The notes under the pieces: generated by a model
Database searches by the model: none
What the model was told of the DNA's origin: nothing
What the model saw: only the letters and a program-made list of their open reading frames with translations
Assembly: GCF_002933875.1 (NCBI RefSeq)
Contig: NZ_BFAV01000126.1
Location: 1 to 49,136, forward strand
DNA from: Desulfocucumis palustris
Lineage (GTDB): Bacteria > Bacillota > Desulfotomaculia > Desulfotomaculales > Desulfocucumaceae
DNA length: 49,136 nucleotides
Direction of reading: 5' to 3'
Shown: one piece after another, positions 41,788 to 49,136 of the stretch
Layout of the letters: every line of letters starts with the position of its first letter
Position numbering within the stretch: the stretch's first letter is position 1
Position numbers and translations under genes: made by a program

Positions 41788-43449
41788 TCAGGCTGTTTCA
41801 ATTACAGCAGCCTTTTCCCTGTCTAAAAGCTTTATAGCCGATTCCCTTAATTTATATTTTTGTATTTTACCGCTGGCCGTTGTGGGATAATTGTCTACAA
41901 ATAAAACAAAAGCGGGGATTTTAAACCTGGATATTCTTTCCCTGCAAAACTCTTTAATCTCTTCCTCCGTGGAAGCCTGGTCCTCTTTGAGCTGTATGAA
42001 GGCCACCACTTCCTCCCCGTATTTTTCACTGGGAACGCCGACCACCTGCACATCCTTAATTTTGGGGTTGGTATAGAGGAATTCCTCTATCTCCCTGGGA
42101 TATATATTTTCCCCGCCCCGGATGATCATGTCCTTGAGGCGTCCGGTTATTTTGCAATAACCCCTTTCATCCATCACCGCCAGATCGCCGGTATGCAGCC
42201 ACCCGTCGCTGTCAATGGCCGAGGCGGTTGCCTCCGGCATATTGTAGTATCCCTTCATCACGTGATAACCCCTGGTGCATAGTTCCCCCTGTATCCCCAG
42301 GAGAGCTGTTTCCCCTGTTTCGGGATCTACTATTTTCACCTCTACATTGGGCAGCGCCCTGCCCACCGTGCCCACCCTAAGCTCAATGGGATCATCCGTC
42401 CTGGTCATGGTAATCCCCGGAGAGGCTTCAGTCTGGCCATATGTAATACAAATTTCCCTGGCTCCCATTTTATTGACCACCGCTTTCATAACTTCTATGG
42501 GACAGGGAGCCCCCGCCATTATACCGGTGCGCAGGGACGAGGTATCGTAATCTTTCTTTGCCATTTCCTCCAGTTCGGCAATGAACATGGTGGGAACCCC
42601 GTGCAGCGCCGTACAGCTTTCCTTCTCCACGGCTTCCAGCACCTTCACCGGATTGAATACCACCACCGGAACCATCGCCGCGCCCGACACCACGCAGGTC
42701 AATGTGGCCAGAACACATCCGAAACAGTGAAAAAACGGCACCGGGATGCACAAACGGTCATTTTCGTTAAAAGCCATGCATTCCGCAAGGCTGATGGCAT
42801 TGCCGATAAGATTGGTATGGGTCAGCATGACACCCTTGGGAAATCCGGTGGTGCCCGAGGTATACTGCATATTGATAACATCATGGGGATCCATTGAATT
42901 TTGTCTGGCCAGCAATTGCTCGTCGCCGATCTCGTCGGCCAGGGCCAGAACGTCGTCCCAGCTATACATCCCAGGCAATTTTTCCTTACCTATAAATACT
43001 ACATTTCTTAATAAAGGAAGCTTTGCGGATTGAAGACAGCCGGGCTGACATTGATTAAGCTCCGGGCAGAGCTCATAAACCATGTCCAGATACTCCCTGC
43101 CCTTTATGCCCTCAATAAGCAAAAGAGTGGTGGATTCAGACTGTTTTAACAGGTATTCCAGTTCAAAAGTTCTGTAATTGGTGTTTACCGTTACCATCAC
43201 GGCGCCCATTTTGGCGGTGGAAAACTGTGTCAGCACCCACTCGGGAACATTGTTTGCCCATATGGAAATATTTTCACCCTTTTGAATACCCAGCTGCATG
43301 AAACCCTTGGCAACTTTTTTACAAATTTCGTTAAACTGCCGGTAGGTGTATCTGATGCCCAGTTCATGATACACCAGAGCTTCATTGTCGGGAAACCTGT
43401 AAGCCATTTCGTCAACCAATTGTCCTATGGTAATTTTCCCGACCTCCAT
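41788..43449 (-). CDS. Long/medium-chain fatty acid-CoA ligase (FadD/AMP-binding)
   Basis: A 553-residue adenylate-forming ligase: MQYTSGTTGFPKGVMLTH, ITYGQTEASP, WLHTGDLAVMDERGYCKITG, RLKDMIIRGGENIYPREIEE and the terminal YPTTASGKIQKYKLRE. It resembles the fatty-acid ligases found beside acyl-CoA dehydrogenases. The ATG at 43449 has GGAGG 7 bases upstream; the frame is open two codons further to a TTG. It follows the second acyl-CoA dehydrogenase gene by 108 bases, which include a GCCGGTA/TACCGGC hairpin (43484-43501). Confidence 0.9.
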   Translation of the reverse strand: MEVGKITIGQLVDEMAYRFPDNEALVYHELGIRYTYRQFNEICKKVAKGFMQLGIQKGENISIWANNVPEWVLTQFSTAKMGAVMVTVNTNYRTFELEYLLKQSESTTLLLIEGIKGREYLDMVYELCPELNQCQPGCLQSAKLPLLRNVVFIGKEKLPGMYSWDDVLALADEIGDEQLLARQNSMDPHDVINMQYTSGTTGFPKGVMLTHTNLIGNAISLAECMAFNENDRLCIPVPFFHCFGCVLATLTCVVSGAAMVPVVVFNPVKVLEAVEKESCTALHGVPTMFIAELEEMAKKDYDTSSLRTGIMAGAPCPIEVMKAVVNKMGAREICITYGQTEASPGITMTRTDDPIELRVGTVGRALPNVEVKIVDPETGETALLGIQGELCTRGYHVMKGYYNMPEATASAIDSDGWLHTGDLAVMDERGYCKITGRLKDMIIRGGENIYPREIEEFLYTNPKIKDVQVVGVPSEKYGEEVVAFIQLKEDQASTEEEIKEFCRERISRFKIPAFVLFVDNYPTTASGKIQKYKLRESAIKLLDREKAAVIETA

Positions 43450-43557
43450 TACCAAACCTCCTTCCCAATGTCCCTAATTTATTGCCGGTATTCATACCGG
43501 CTAAACATAGCCGGGAGCCGGGCTGTTAAAAGATTCCCGGCGCCCGGTAGTTTCCTG

Positions 43558-44697
43558 TTACAGTCCCAATGAACGGGCAATTACCAGCCGCTGCACTTCG
43601 GAAGTGCCCTCTCCGATTTCACAGAGTTTCGCGTCCCGCAGATACCTTTCCACGGAAAACTCCTTGATGTACCCGTAGCCCCCATGTATCTGAATTGCTT
43701 CAAGGGCGGCCCTGGTGGCCATTTCGGAAGCAAAAAGTTTGGCGATTGCCGCTTCCCTGGTATACGGCCTGTTGTTATCTCTAAGCCAGGCCGCCTTCAG
43801 GTACATGTTCCTTGCCAGTTCCACATTTGCGGCCATGTCGGCAATTTTAAACTGTATGGCCTGAAAATTAGATATGCTTTGCCCGAACTGAGTCCTTTCC
43901 CGGGAATACTTTATTGAAGCATCCAGGGAAGCCTGGGCCAGGCCGGTGGACATTGCCGCAATGGCAATCCTGCCGCCGTCGAGAACTTTCAAAAACTGCT
44001 TGAAGCCTTCACCCTCTACCCCCAGCAGGTTTTCCAGGGGTACCTTCACGTCCTCGAAAAAAAGTTCCGTGGTGTTGGAACCGTGCAATCCCATTTTTTC
44101 ATAGCTTGCCCTGACGGTAAAACCGGCAGTGCCGGTGGGAACTATTATGGAGCTGATTCCATTCTTACCCCGGCCCTTATCGGTCACCGCCGTTATGGTT
44201 ACGAAGTCCGCGTAGCCGGCATTGGTGATAAAGCATTTTGAGCCGTTTATAACCCACTGGTCACCATCCCGAACCGCGGTTGTTTGCGTGCCCCCGGCGT
44301 CCGAACCGGCATTTGGCTCGGTTAAACCAAAGGAACCCAGACATTCTCCCCGGCAGAGCCTGGTCAGATACTTTGTTTTTTGTTCCTCCGTGCCAAAAAG
44401 ATAAATAGGCATACAGCCCAGCGATATATGCGCCTCGTAGGTTAACCCCGTTGAACCGCAGGCCCTGGATATTTCCTCCACCGCCAGGCAGTAACTGGTG
44501 TAATCGCCCCCGGCCCCGCCGTACTGCTCGGGAAAAGGCAGCCCCATCAGATCAAGCTCCGCCAGCTTGCCGACAATGTCAACGGGAAAAGCCCCTGTGC
44601 GGTCTATTTCCTGCGCCCTGGGAACTATTACATTCCGGGCCAAATCCCTTACAACGTCCCGGATCATCTTTTGATCCCTGGTAAGATCAAAATCCAT
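43558..44697 (-). CDS. Acyl-CoA dehydrogenase
   Basis: A 379-residue flavoenzyme of the same family as bcd: SFGLTEPNAGSDAGGTQTTA, FITNAGYADFVTI, QIHGGYGYIKEFSVERYLRD and the catalytic Glu in [12 protein letters not shown]. Here the residue before EGTSEV is Gly rather than Tyr, seen also in isovaleryl/glutaryl-type enzymes, so its substrate may be branched or longer acyl-CoA. The ATG at 44697 has GGGGGAG upstream and is preferred to the extended frame to 44805. Confidence 0.92.
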   Translation of the reverse strand: MDFDLTRDQKMIRDVVRDLARNVIVPRAQEIDRTGAFPVDIVGKLAELDLMGLPFPEQYGGAGGDYTSYCLAVEEISRACGSTGLTYEAHISLGCMPIYLFGTEEQKTKYLTRLCRGECLGSFGLTEPNAGSDAGGTQTTAVRDGDQWVINGSKCFITNAGYADFVTITAVTDKGRGKNGISSIIVPTGTAGFTVRASYEKMGLHGSNTTELFFEDVKVPLENLLGVEGEGFKQFLKVLDGGRIAIAAMSTGLAQASLDASIKYSRERTQFGQSISNFQAIQFKIADMAANVELARNMYLKAAWLRDNNRPYTREAAIAKLFASEMATRAALEAIQIHGGYGYIKEFSVERYLRDAKLCEIGEGTSEVQRLVIARSLGL

Positions 44698-44911
44698 ATG
44701 CCACTCCCCCTTTAATTGACAGTCTTTTCTGATATTTGGGAAAGTTGCAAATATGATGTTGGCAGCCATTAATTCTCCGGCCAAGGGTATCCTGGAAGTC
44801 TTCAATGGTCGAAATGCCGCTCCGAACGGTTAACAGGGCAACCGGCAGGGAAGTAATTGGAGCATAAGGCGTTAACCCCGATTAACGTTTTTTAATACAA
44901 CAGGTGTAAAC

Positions 44912-44940
44912 AAAAAGAACCCCCGTTGTAATTGCAGGGG
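44912..44940 (-). terminator. Terminator of the sigma-54 activator gene
   Basis: Minus strand stem CCCCTG (44940-44935) with CGGGGG (44925-44920), followed by TTCTTTTTG. Confidence 0.65.
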
Positions 44941-44979
44941 CATATTTTTTTTACAGTAACCCGGGTTTACATTATGCCC

Positions 44980-46431
44980 TTAAACCAGCCCGTATTTAAT
45001 CAGTTTTTTGTATAAACCCGGCCGGGAAATATTCAACAACTGGGAGGTTCTGGCCTTGTTTCCCTGGCAGATCATCAATGCTTGAAGTATTATTAACTTT
45101 TCGGTTTGATCCATTATTTCCTCCAAGCTGTGCCCGGCCATTAAAGCCGCGGCGAAATTACTGCCCGAAGCGTTGTCGCTTTTATTTAAACCTGTTTTTT
45201 TGTCGGGCAAACAGCTTACATTTGACGGCAGGTGCTGCAGCATTATTTTATTGCCGTCCATGACATTAAAGGATCTTTCTATTACATTTTCCAGTTCCCT
45301 GACATTTCCCGGCCATGAATACTTTTGCAGGGCCAGCATAACGTCTTTAGCCACGCCTGTAACCTTAAATCCAAACATTTTGTTGAATTTATCAACGAAT
45401 TTGTCCACCAGTTCGGGAATATCCTCTTTTCTTTCTCTTAAGGGAGGAATGGTCAGGTTTACCACATTCAACCTGTAGTACAAATCTTCCCTGAATTTTT
45501 TATATTTTACAAGGTGCTCCAGATTGACATTTGTGGCAACCACCACCCTTACGTCGGCGATGGACACCTCCCTGCCCCCCAATTTCTGTATCTCTTTTTC
45601 CTGAATGAAGCGAAGCAGCTTTGCCTGCAGAGAAAACGGCAGTTCGCCTATTTCATCCAGAAATACGGTACCTCCATGGGCCAGTTCCAGCTTGCCCAGT
45701 TGCCCGCCCTTCTTCCCGCCGGTAAAGGCTCCGTCTTCATAGCCGAAGAATTCGGACTCCAGCAAATTCTCCGGTATCGCCGCGCAATTTATTTTAATAA
45801 AAGGTCCCGAACGGCGCAGGCTGGCCGCGTGTACGGCGTGGGCGAACAACTCCTTGCCGGTCCCGGACTCTCCACTTATCAGCACGTTGGAGATTCTGGG
45901 AGAAATTTTTAATAGGGTTTCCTTTAAATCCAGCATCTGCGGGCTGGATCCCGTTATACTATCCACTGTATATAAAATCCCCGGCCCCGCCTGGCGGGCC
46001 TTTTTCTTCCCCCTGGGCGAAGTCCCTTCTTCTTTCTCATGGCTGCCGTCCGGACTGTAAAAAGTAACCTTGGCCAGGGCGCCGGACACGCTTTCTCCCT
46101 CCATTATCGGTATATAGTCAACCAGTATGCTTCTCCCGGCAAGCAATTCTATTTGTCCTATATCCTGGCTGCCGGTATCCAATACGCTTTCCAGCCTCTT
46201 TAAAAAATCAAAACCGTTTAAATCGGACAGCGGCAAGCCAATTAACTGAGAAGGCTGCCTGTTCATGGACTGCGCAAGGGAAGCGCTGATTTGACTAATT
46301 ACCCCGTCCCTGGTGACCACCAGCAGGGCCTCATGATTATTGCTGAAGATTGTCTGCATCAGCCGCTCCGCCGTAAATACCTCCCGCCGTGGGGCGTTGC
46401 CGTAATTATGTTCTTTTTCAGAGTGCAGCAA
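44980..46431 (-). CDS. Sigma-54-dependent transcriptional activator (PAS-AAA-Fis)
   Basis: A 483-residue enhancer-binding protein. A PAS domain near the N-terminus ([20 protein letters not shown]) senses a signal; the AAA+ core has Walker A GESGTGKE, the sigma-54 contact loop GAFTGG, Walker [14 protein letters not shown] and [11 protein letters not shown]; the Fis-type HTH ends the protein ([20 protein letters not shown]). The frame is open to 46692 inside glgA, but a terminator at 46543-46579 shows transcription must start later; TTG 46431 with a nearby GGCGGTGA is the best start. It sits beside the fatty-acid genes whose promoters match sigma-54, and probably controls them. Confidence 0.87.
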   Translation of the reverse strand: MLHSEKEHNYGNAPRREVFTAERLMQTIFSNNHEALLVVTRDGVISQISASLAQSMNRQPSQLIGLPLSDLNGFDFLKRLESVLDTGSQDIGQIELLAGRSILVDYIPIMEGESVSGALAKVTFYSPDGSHEKEEGTSPRGKKKARQAGPGILYTVDSITGSSPQMLDLKETLLKISPRISNVLISGESGTGKELFAHAVHAASLRRSGPFIKINCAAIPENLLESEFFGYEDGAFTGGKKGGQLGKLELAHGGTVFLDEIGELPFSLQAKLLRFIQEKEIQKLGGREVSIADVRVVVATNVNLEHLVKYKKFREDLYYRLNVVNLTIPPLRERKEDIPELVDKFVDKFNKMFGFKVTGVAKDVMLALQKYSWPGNVRELENVIERSFNVMDGNKIMLQHLPSNVSCLPDKKTGLNKSDNASGSNFAAALMAGHSLEEIMDQTEKLIILQALMICQGNKARTSQLLNISRPGLYKKLIKYGLV

Positions 46432-46542
46432 AACATCACCGCCGGGTTTGTTTTTTGACTTCTTTGAATATTTTAACAACTTAAAAACACGATGTACAGA
46501 AGTTTTTATATAATTATTAAAAAAGCCGGCCTCAATATATAC

Positions 46543-46579
46543 CGCATAAAAAGGAGCCTGAAAGTCCAGACTCCTTTTT
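46543..46579 (-). terminator. Terminator of glgA
   Basis: AAAAAGGAG (46548-46556) pairs with CTCCTTTTT (46571-46579); on the minus strand the stem ends in TTTTTATGCGG. It lies 11 bases after the glgA stop. Confidence 0.85.
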
Positions 46580-46589
46580 TCATCAATTA

Positions 46590-48083
46590 TTACGCGGTTT
46601 GGGCTCTTCCCACGTGCCTGCTTATGGCTTCCTGGAAAAGCTGCAGGTATTCCACTCCCGAACGCGCCCAGGAGAAATCCATTTCCATGCAATTCCTGGC
46701 CAGTTTACTCCACTGCTCCTGGTCGTCCCGGTAAACCTTCAGTGACCTGGCAATGGCATGATAAAGGGCTCTGCCGTTATATTCGGAAAAGACAAAACCG
46801 TTTCCGGAGCCGGTTGCGGGATTGTAGTCATGCACTGTGTCCGCCAGCCCCCCGGTGGCCCTGACGATGGGTATGGTGCCATAGCGCATGGCAATAAGTT
46901 GTCCCAGCCCGCAGGGCTCAAACCTTGACGGCATGAGGAACATATCGGCCCCGGAATAAATCCTCTGGGCCAGAATAGAGTTAAAACCTATATATACCCC
47001 CATTTTTTGCGGATACTTCGATTTTAACCTGTTGAACATTTCCTCATAATGCTTTTCGCCGCTGCCCAGCACCACAAAGTGAAGGTCCAGGTGCATAAGC
47101 TCGTCGCCTATCTCCGAAATAAGGTCCAGTCCCTTTTGATCCACCAGCCTGGAAATAAGTCCTATCACCGGCACATCCCTTATCGGCAGGCCCAACTCCT
47201 TTTGCAGGGCGTATTTGTTTTCCTTTTTATACTCTATGCTATCGTAATCGTAATTGCGGTAGATACGGTGATCGGTCTTGGGATTGAATTCGTGGTAGTT
47301 AATACCGTTCACTATTCCGTACAAGTCATGTGAGCGCTTGCGCAGGAGGCCGTCCATCCTCTCTCCCAGCTCCGGCCGCTGAATCTCCGCCGCATAGGTT
47401 CTGCTGACAGTATTTATGACGTCGGAATATACCAGTCCCATTTTCATGAAGCTGACCGAGCCGTAGAACTCAAGCTGGTCCGGAGTAAAATACTCGTCAC
47501 CCACCCCCAGTACCCGCAGGGACTCCCTGGGGTAATTACCCTGATACTGAAGGTTGTGGATGGTAAATACGGTGGAGATTTTGGCATAAAATGGATCATG
47601 CCGGTACCTGGTTTTTATAAAAAAGGGGATTGGGCCTGACTGCCAGTCGTTGCAATGAATTACATCGGGCTGCCAGTTCAGCCTGGGCAGCATCTCCAGC
47701 ACCGCCCTGCAGAAGAAGGTGTAGCGCTCGGCTTCGTCCGGAAACATATACATTCTGTCCCGGTAAAAATAGTGGTGGTTATCCACCATATATACCGGAA
47801 TAATACGGTGCTGCCCATGAAAATGAGCCTCTATTGTGGATTCTCTGATGATTGACGTTTCGGCCCTGTTGTTGAACATCACGGGAAAGTCCATACGGTA
47901 GGAGGCTCCCTCTATACCTTTATAGTGGGGCATTATCACCCTGACGTCGTTTCCCATATTGTCGTTACCCACCACTGCAAGGGCCTTGGGCAGAGAACCG
48001 GCCACATCCGCAAGGCCGCCGGTTTTGGCAAAGGGTACCACCTCGGAAGAAACCAGCAGAATTTTCAACGGTCTGTCAAACAT
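46590..48083 (-). CDS. glgA: Glycogen synthase (ADP-glucose, GT5)
   Basis: A 497-residue glycosyltransferase that extends alpha-1,4-glucan from ADP-glucose. The donor-binding FAKTGGLADVAGSLPKAL lies near the N-terminus; VIHCNDWQSG, TIHNLQYQG, NGINYHEFNP, GLISRLVDQKGLD and the C-terminal MPSRFEPCGLGQL and RATGGLADTV complete the family pattern. GGGGAGG precedes the ATG. No glgC or glgB is adjacent. Confidence 0.95.
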   Translation of the reverse strand: MFDRPLKILLVSSEVVPFAKTGGLADVAGSLPKALAVVGNDNMGNDVRVIMPHYKGIEGASYRMDFPVMFNNRAETSIIRESTIEAHFHGQHRIIPVYMVDNHHYFYRDRMYMFPDEAERYTFFCRAVLEMLPRLNWQPDVIHCNDWQSGPIPFFIKTRYRHDPFYAKISTVFTIHNLQYQGNYPRESLRVLGVGDEYFTPDQLEFYGSVSFMKMGLVYSDVINTVSRTYAAEIQRPELGERMDGLLRKRSHDLYGIVNGINYHEFNPKTDHRIYRNYDYDSIEYKKENKYALQKELGLPIRDVPVIGLISRLVDQKGLDLISEIGDELMHLDLHFVVLGSGEKHYEEMFNRLKSKYPQKMGVYIGFNSILAQRIYSGADMFLMPSRFEPCGLGQLIAMRYGTIPIVRATGGLADTVHDYNPATGSGNGFVFSEYNGRALYHAIARSLKVYRDDQEQWSKLARNCMEMDFSWARSGVEYLQLFQEAISRHVGRAQTA

Positions 48084-48354
48084 ACCTAGTTACCTCCCCG
48101 CTCTTTTGGGTGTATGTAGGGTTTTAGACTAATCCTCCTTTACAATTAAAACAACAATTTCTGGCGTTTAGTATTCCACCAATATTAATTTTTTAAATAA
48201 ACAGCCCCAAAAATTATTTTCCCGCCGGCGTAAATATCGTCACAATATACTATTCAATTAATTTTGGCTCAAACATCATAAAAAATAAGAGGAAAAAATT
48301 TGTATTTATCGAAATTACCATTATCGGCTCATATACTGGAGGGGGTTGTCTCCA

Positions 48355-49044
48355 TTGTCTGGTGAAGCGGTAAGTATAAAAGGCACCAGGGAAGGCCTGG
48401 TAATTCTTATTGACACAAGCATGGAATACGAGGAAATAAAAAAGAACCTTCTTACAAAGATGGAATCTTCCAAGGGCTTTTTTAAAGGAGCCAAGTTTGC
48501 GGTTTACGAACACCAGAGCGCCGCTGCGGGAAATTATATGGAGCTTGAGGACATATGCAGGCGCTACGGGCTGGTGCCGTCGCCGGACATCTGCTGGCCT
48601 CCGGCCGTAAAAAACAAATTCGTCTCCAAAACCTCCGAGCCCCCGCGCAATTCCGGGGAGGCCCCGGTGGTTCTGCCATTACGCCGCCGTGTCAATTTGC
48701 CCTCGGAAATCCCGGGAGAGAAGGCGCTGCTGGTAAACAGAACCTTAAGGTCGGGCCAAAAGGTCACAAGTTCTGAAAGCATAGTCATTCTGGGTGATGT
48801 TCACGCCGGCTCGGAAGTCATTGCCGGAGGAAGCGTATTGATCTCAGGGCACTGCCGGGGCACGGTGCGCGCCGGTATGAACGGCGCCCCCGGAGCAGTT
48901 ATCCTGGCCATGACCTTTGATCCCGTGGTGCTTGGGATTGGGGGCATTTCCGCCCACAGCTCCCAGTTCGACAAAAATATTAAGGGTCCACTGGTGGCCT
49001 GCTTGCATAAAGACCAAATTACAGTCGAAAAACACCGCTGCTAG
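48355..49044 (+). CDS. minC: Septum site-determining protein MinC
   Basis: A roughly 229-residue inhibitor of FtsZ assembly. The N-terminal alpha/beta domain (VSIKGTREGLVILID) is joined by a Pro-rich linker to the C-terminal beta-helix: RTLRSGQKVTSSESIVILGD, VHAGSEVIAGGSVLISGHCR, GTVRAGMNGAPGAVILAM. TTG 48355 lies about 9 bases after GGAGGGGG; TTG 48346 is too close. Its stop TAG is formed by the first bases of the repeat. minD would be expected next, but the window ends. Confidence 0.88.
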   Translation: MSGEAVSIKGTREGLVILIDTSMEYEEIKKNLLTKMESSKGFFKGAKFAVYEHQSAAAGNYMELEDICRRYGLVPSPDICWPPAVKNKFVSKTSEPPRNSGEAPVVLPLRRRVNLPSEIPGEKALLVNRTLRSGQKVTSSESIVILGDVHAGSEVIAGGSVLISGHCRGTVRAGMNGAPGAVILAMTFDPVVLGIGGISAHSSQFDKNIKGPLVACLHKDQITVEKHRC

Positions 49045-49136
49045 GAGAGTGTTGAAAAACACATTGAAAAAGCAATAAACGTGTTGATAAACTACCGCCC
49101 GAGGCCGTTCAAAAAGCTCCAGATGCAAGGCGCGGC
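49041..49136 (+). repeat. Partial copy (R3) of the gene-3'-end repeat at the right edge
   Basis: Inverted relative to R1 and cut at the same element position as R1. Begins CTAGGAGAGTGTTG and differs from R1 at 2 of 96 bases. It supplies the TAG stop of minC. Confidence 0.92.

Noticed and set aside
46432..46692. N-terminal extension of the sigma-54 activator into glgA
   Set aside because: A terminator of glgA lies within this stretch, so the activator message must begin downstream of it.
1..49136. CRISPR arrays, rRNA genes and intact insertion sequences
   Set aside because: No regularly spaced repeats, rRNA segments or transposase genes were seen in the window.

Overview
The window looks like chromosomal DNA of an anaerobic, spore-forming Gram-positive bacterium, most likely Peptococcaceae/Desulfotomaculales (Desulfotomaculum- or Pelotomaculum-like). 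This is inferred from strong GGAGG ribosome-binding sites with frequent GTG/TTG starts, a LysM/SleB spore-cortex hydrolase behind a c-di-AMP riboswitch, an S-layer-anchored protein, FapA and MinC, a multi-cluster [FeFe] hydrogenase, and a complete butyrate-type beta-oxidation cluster with an ETF-linked HdrD-like Fe-S protein. No rRNA or marker gene fixes the species.

Layout. 1-1700: the edge of a repeat element, a PIN-toxin/AbrB-antitoxin pair and an EcsC-like protein. 1.9-3.6 kb: an APC amino-acid permease followed by a 48-residue membrane protein. 3.6-7.4 kb: a thiamin salvage operon on the minus strand (TPP riboswitch with terminator, thiN, MTH1187-type thiamin-binding protein, ThiX/Y/Z-type ABC transporter), interrupted by a full repeat element. 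7.6 kb: tRNA-Ala(CGC). 7.7-12.8 kb: an AT-rich accessory island holding a tightly coupled cassette (sce7726-like PD-(D/E)XK nuclease, sce7725-like protein, zinc-ribbon RES-domain protein and a frameshifted fourth gene), bounded by near-identical 20-bp direct repeats and followed by decayed XRE-regulator and methyltransferase genes. 12.8-19.7 kb: DNA glycosylase, type II IPP isomerase, SLH-anchored phosphodiester glycosidase, FapA, zinc-ribbon membrane protein. 19.8-30.8 kb: [FeFe] hydrogenase, GH15 glucoamylase-like enzyme, GGCT-fold protein, two small proteins, SleB-like hydrolase, MutT, CapA-like protein, HflX, M24 peptidase. 30.9-46.4 kb: fatty-acid module: bcd-etfB-etfA-hdrD-like-thl-hbd-crt, a medium-chain acyl-CoA synthetase, a second acyl-CoA dehydrogenase with a second acyl-CoA synthetase, and a sigma-54 activator. 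46.6-49.1 kb: glycogen synthase and minC, ending in the same repeat element, inverted.

How the parts work together. The fatty-acid module can activate an acid to acyl-CoA, dehydrogenate it with electrons passing through ETF to the Fe-S protein, and finish by hydration, NAD-dependent oxidation and thiolysis. I find sigma-54 (-24/-12) promoter matches ahead of bcd and ahead of the acyl-CoA synthetase, so the nearby activator is the obvious candidate regulator. The best candidate for a little-described system is the accessory cassette at 7.9-11.5 kb, which has the look of an anti-phage or toxin-type defence operon. A second candidate is the roughly 180-bp repeat, whose three copies all sit directly at the 3' end of a gene and carry an in-frame TAG at their edge.
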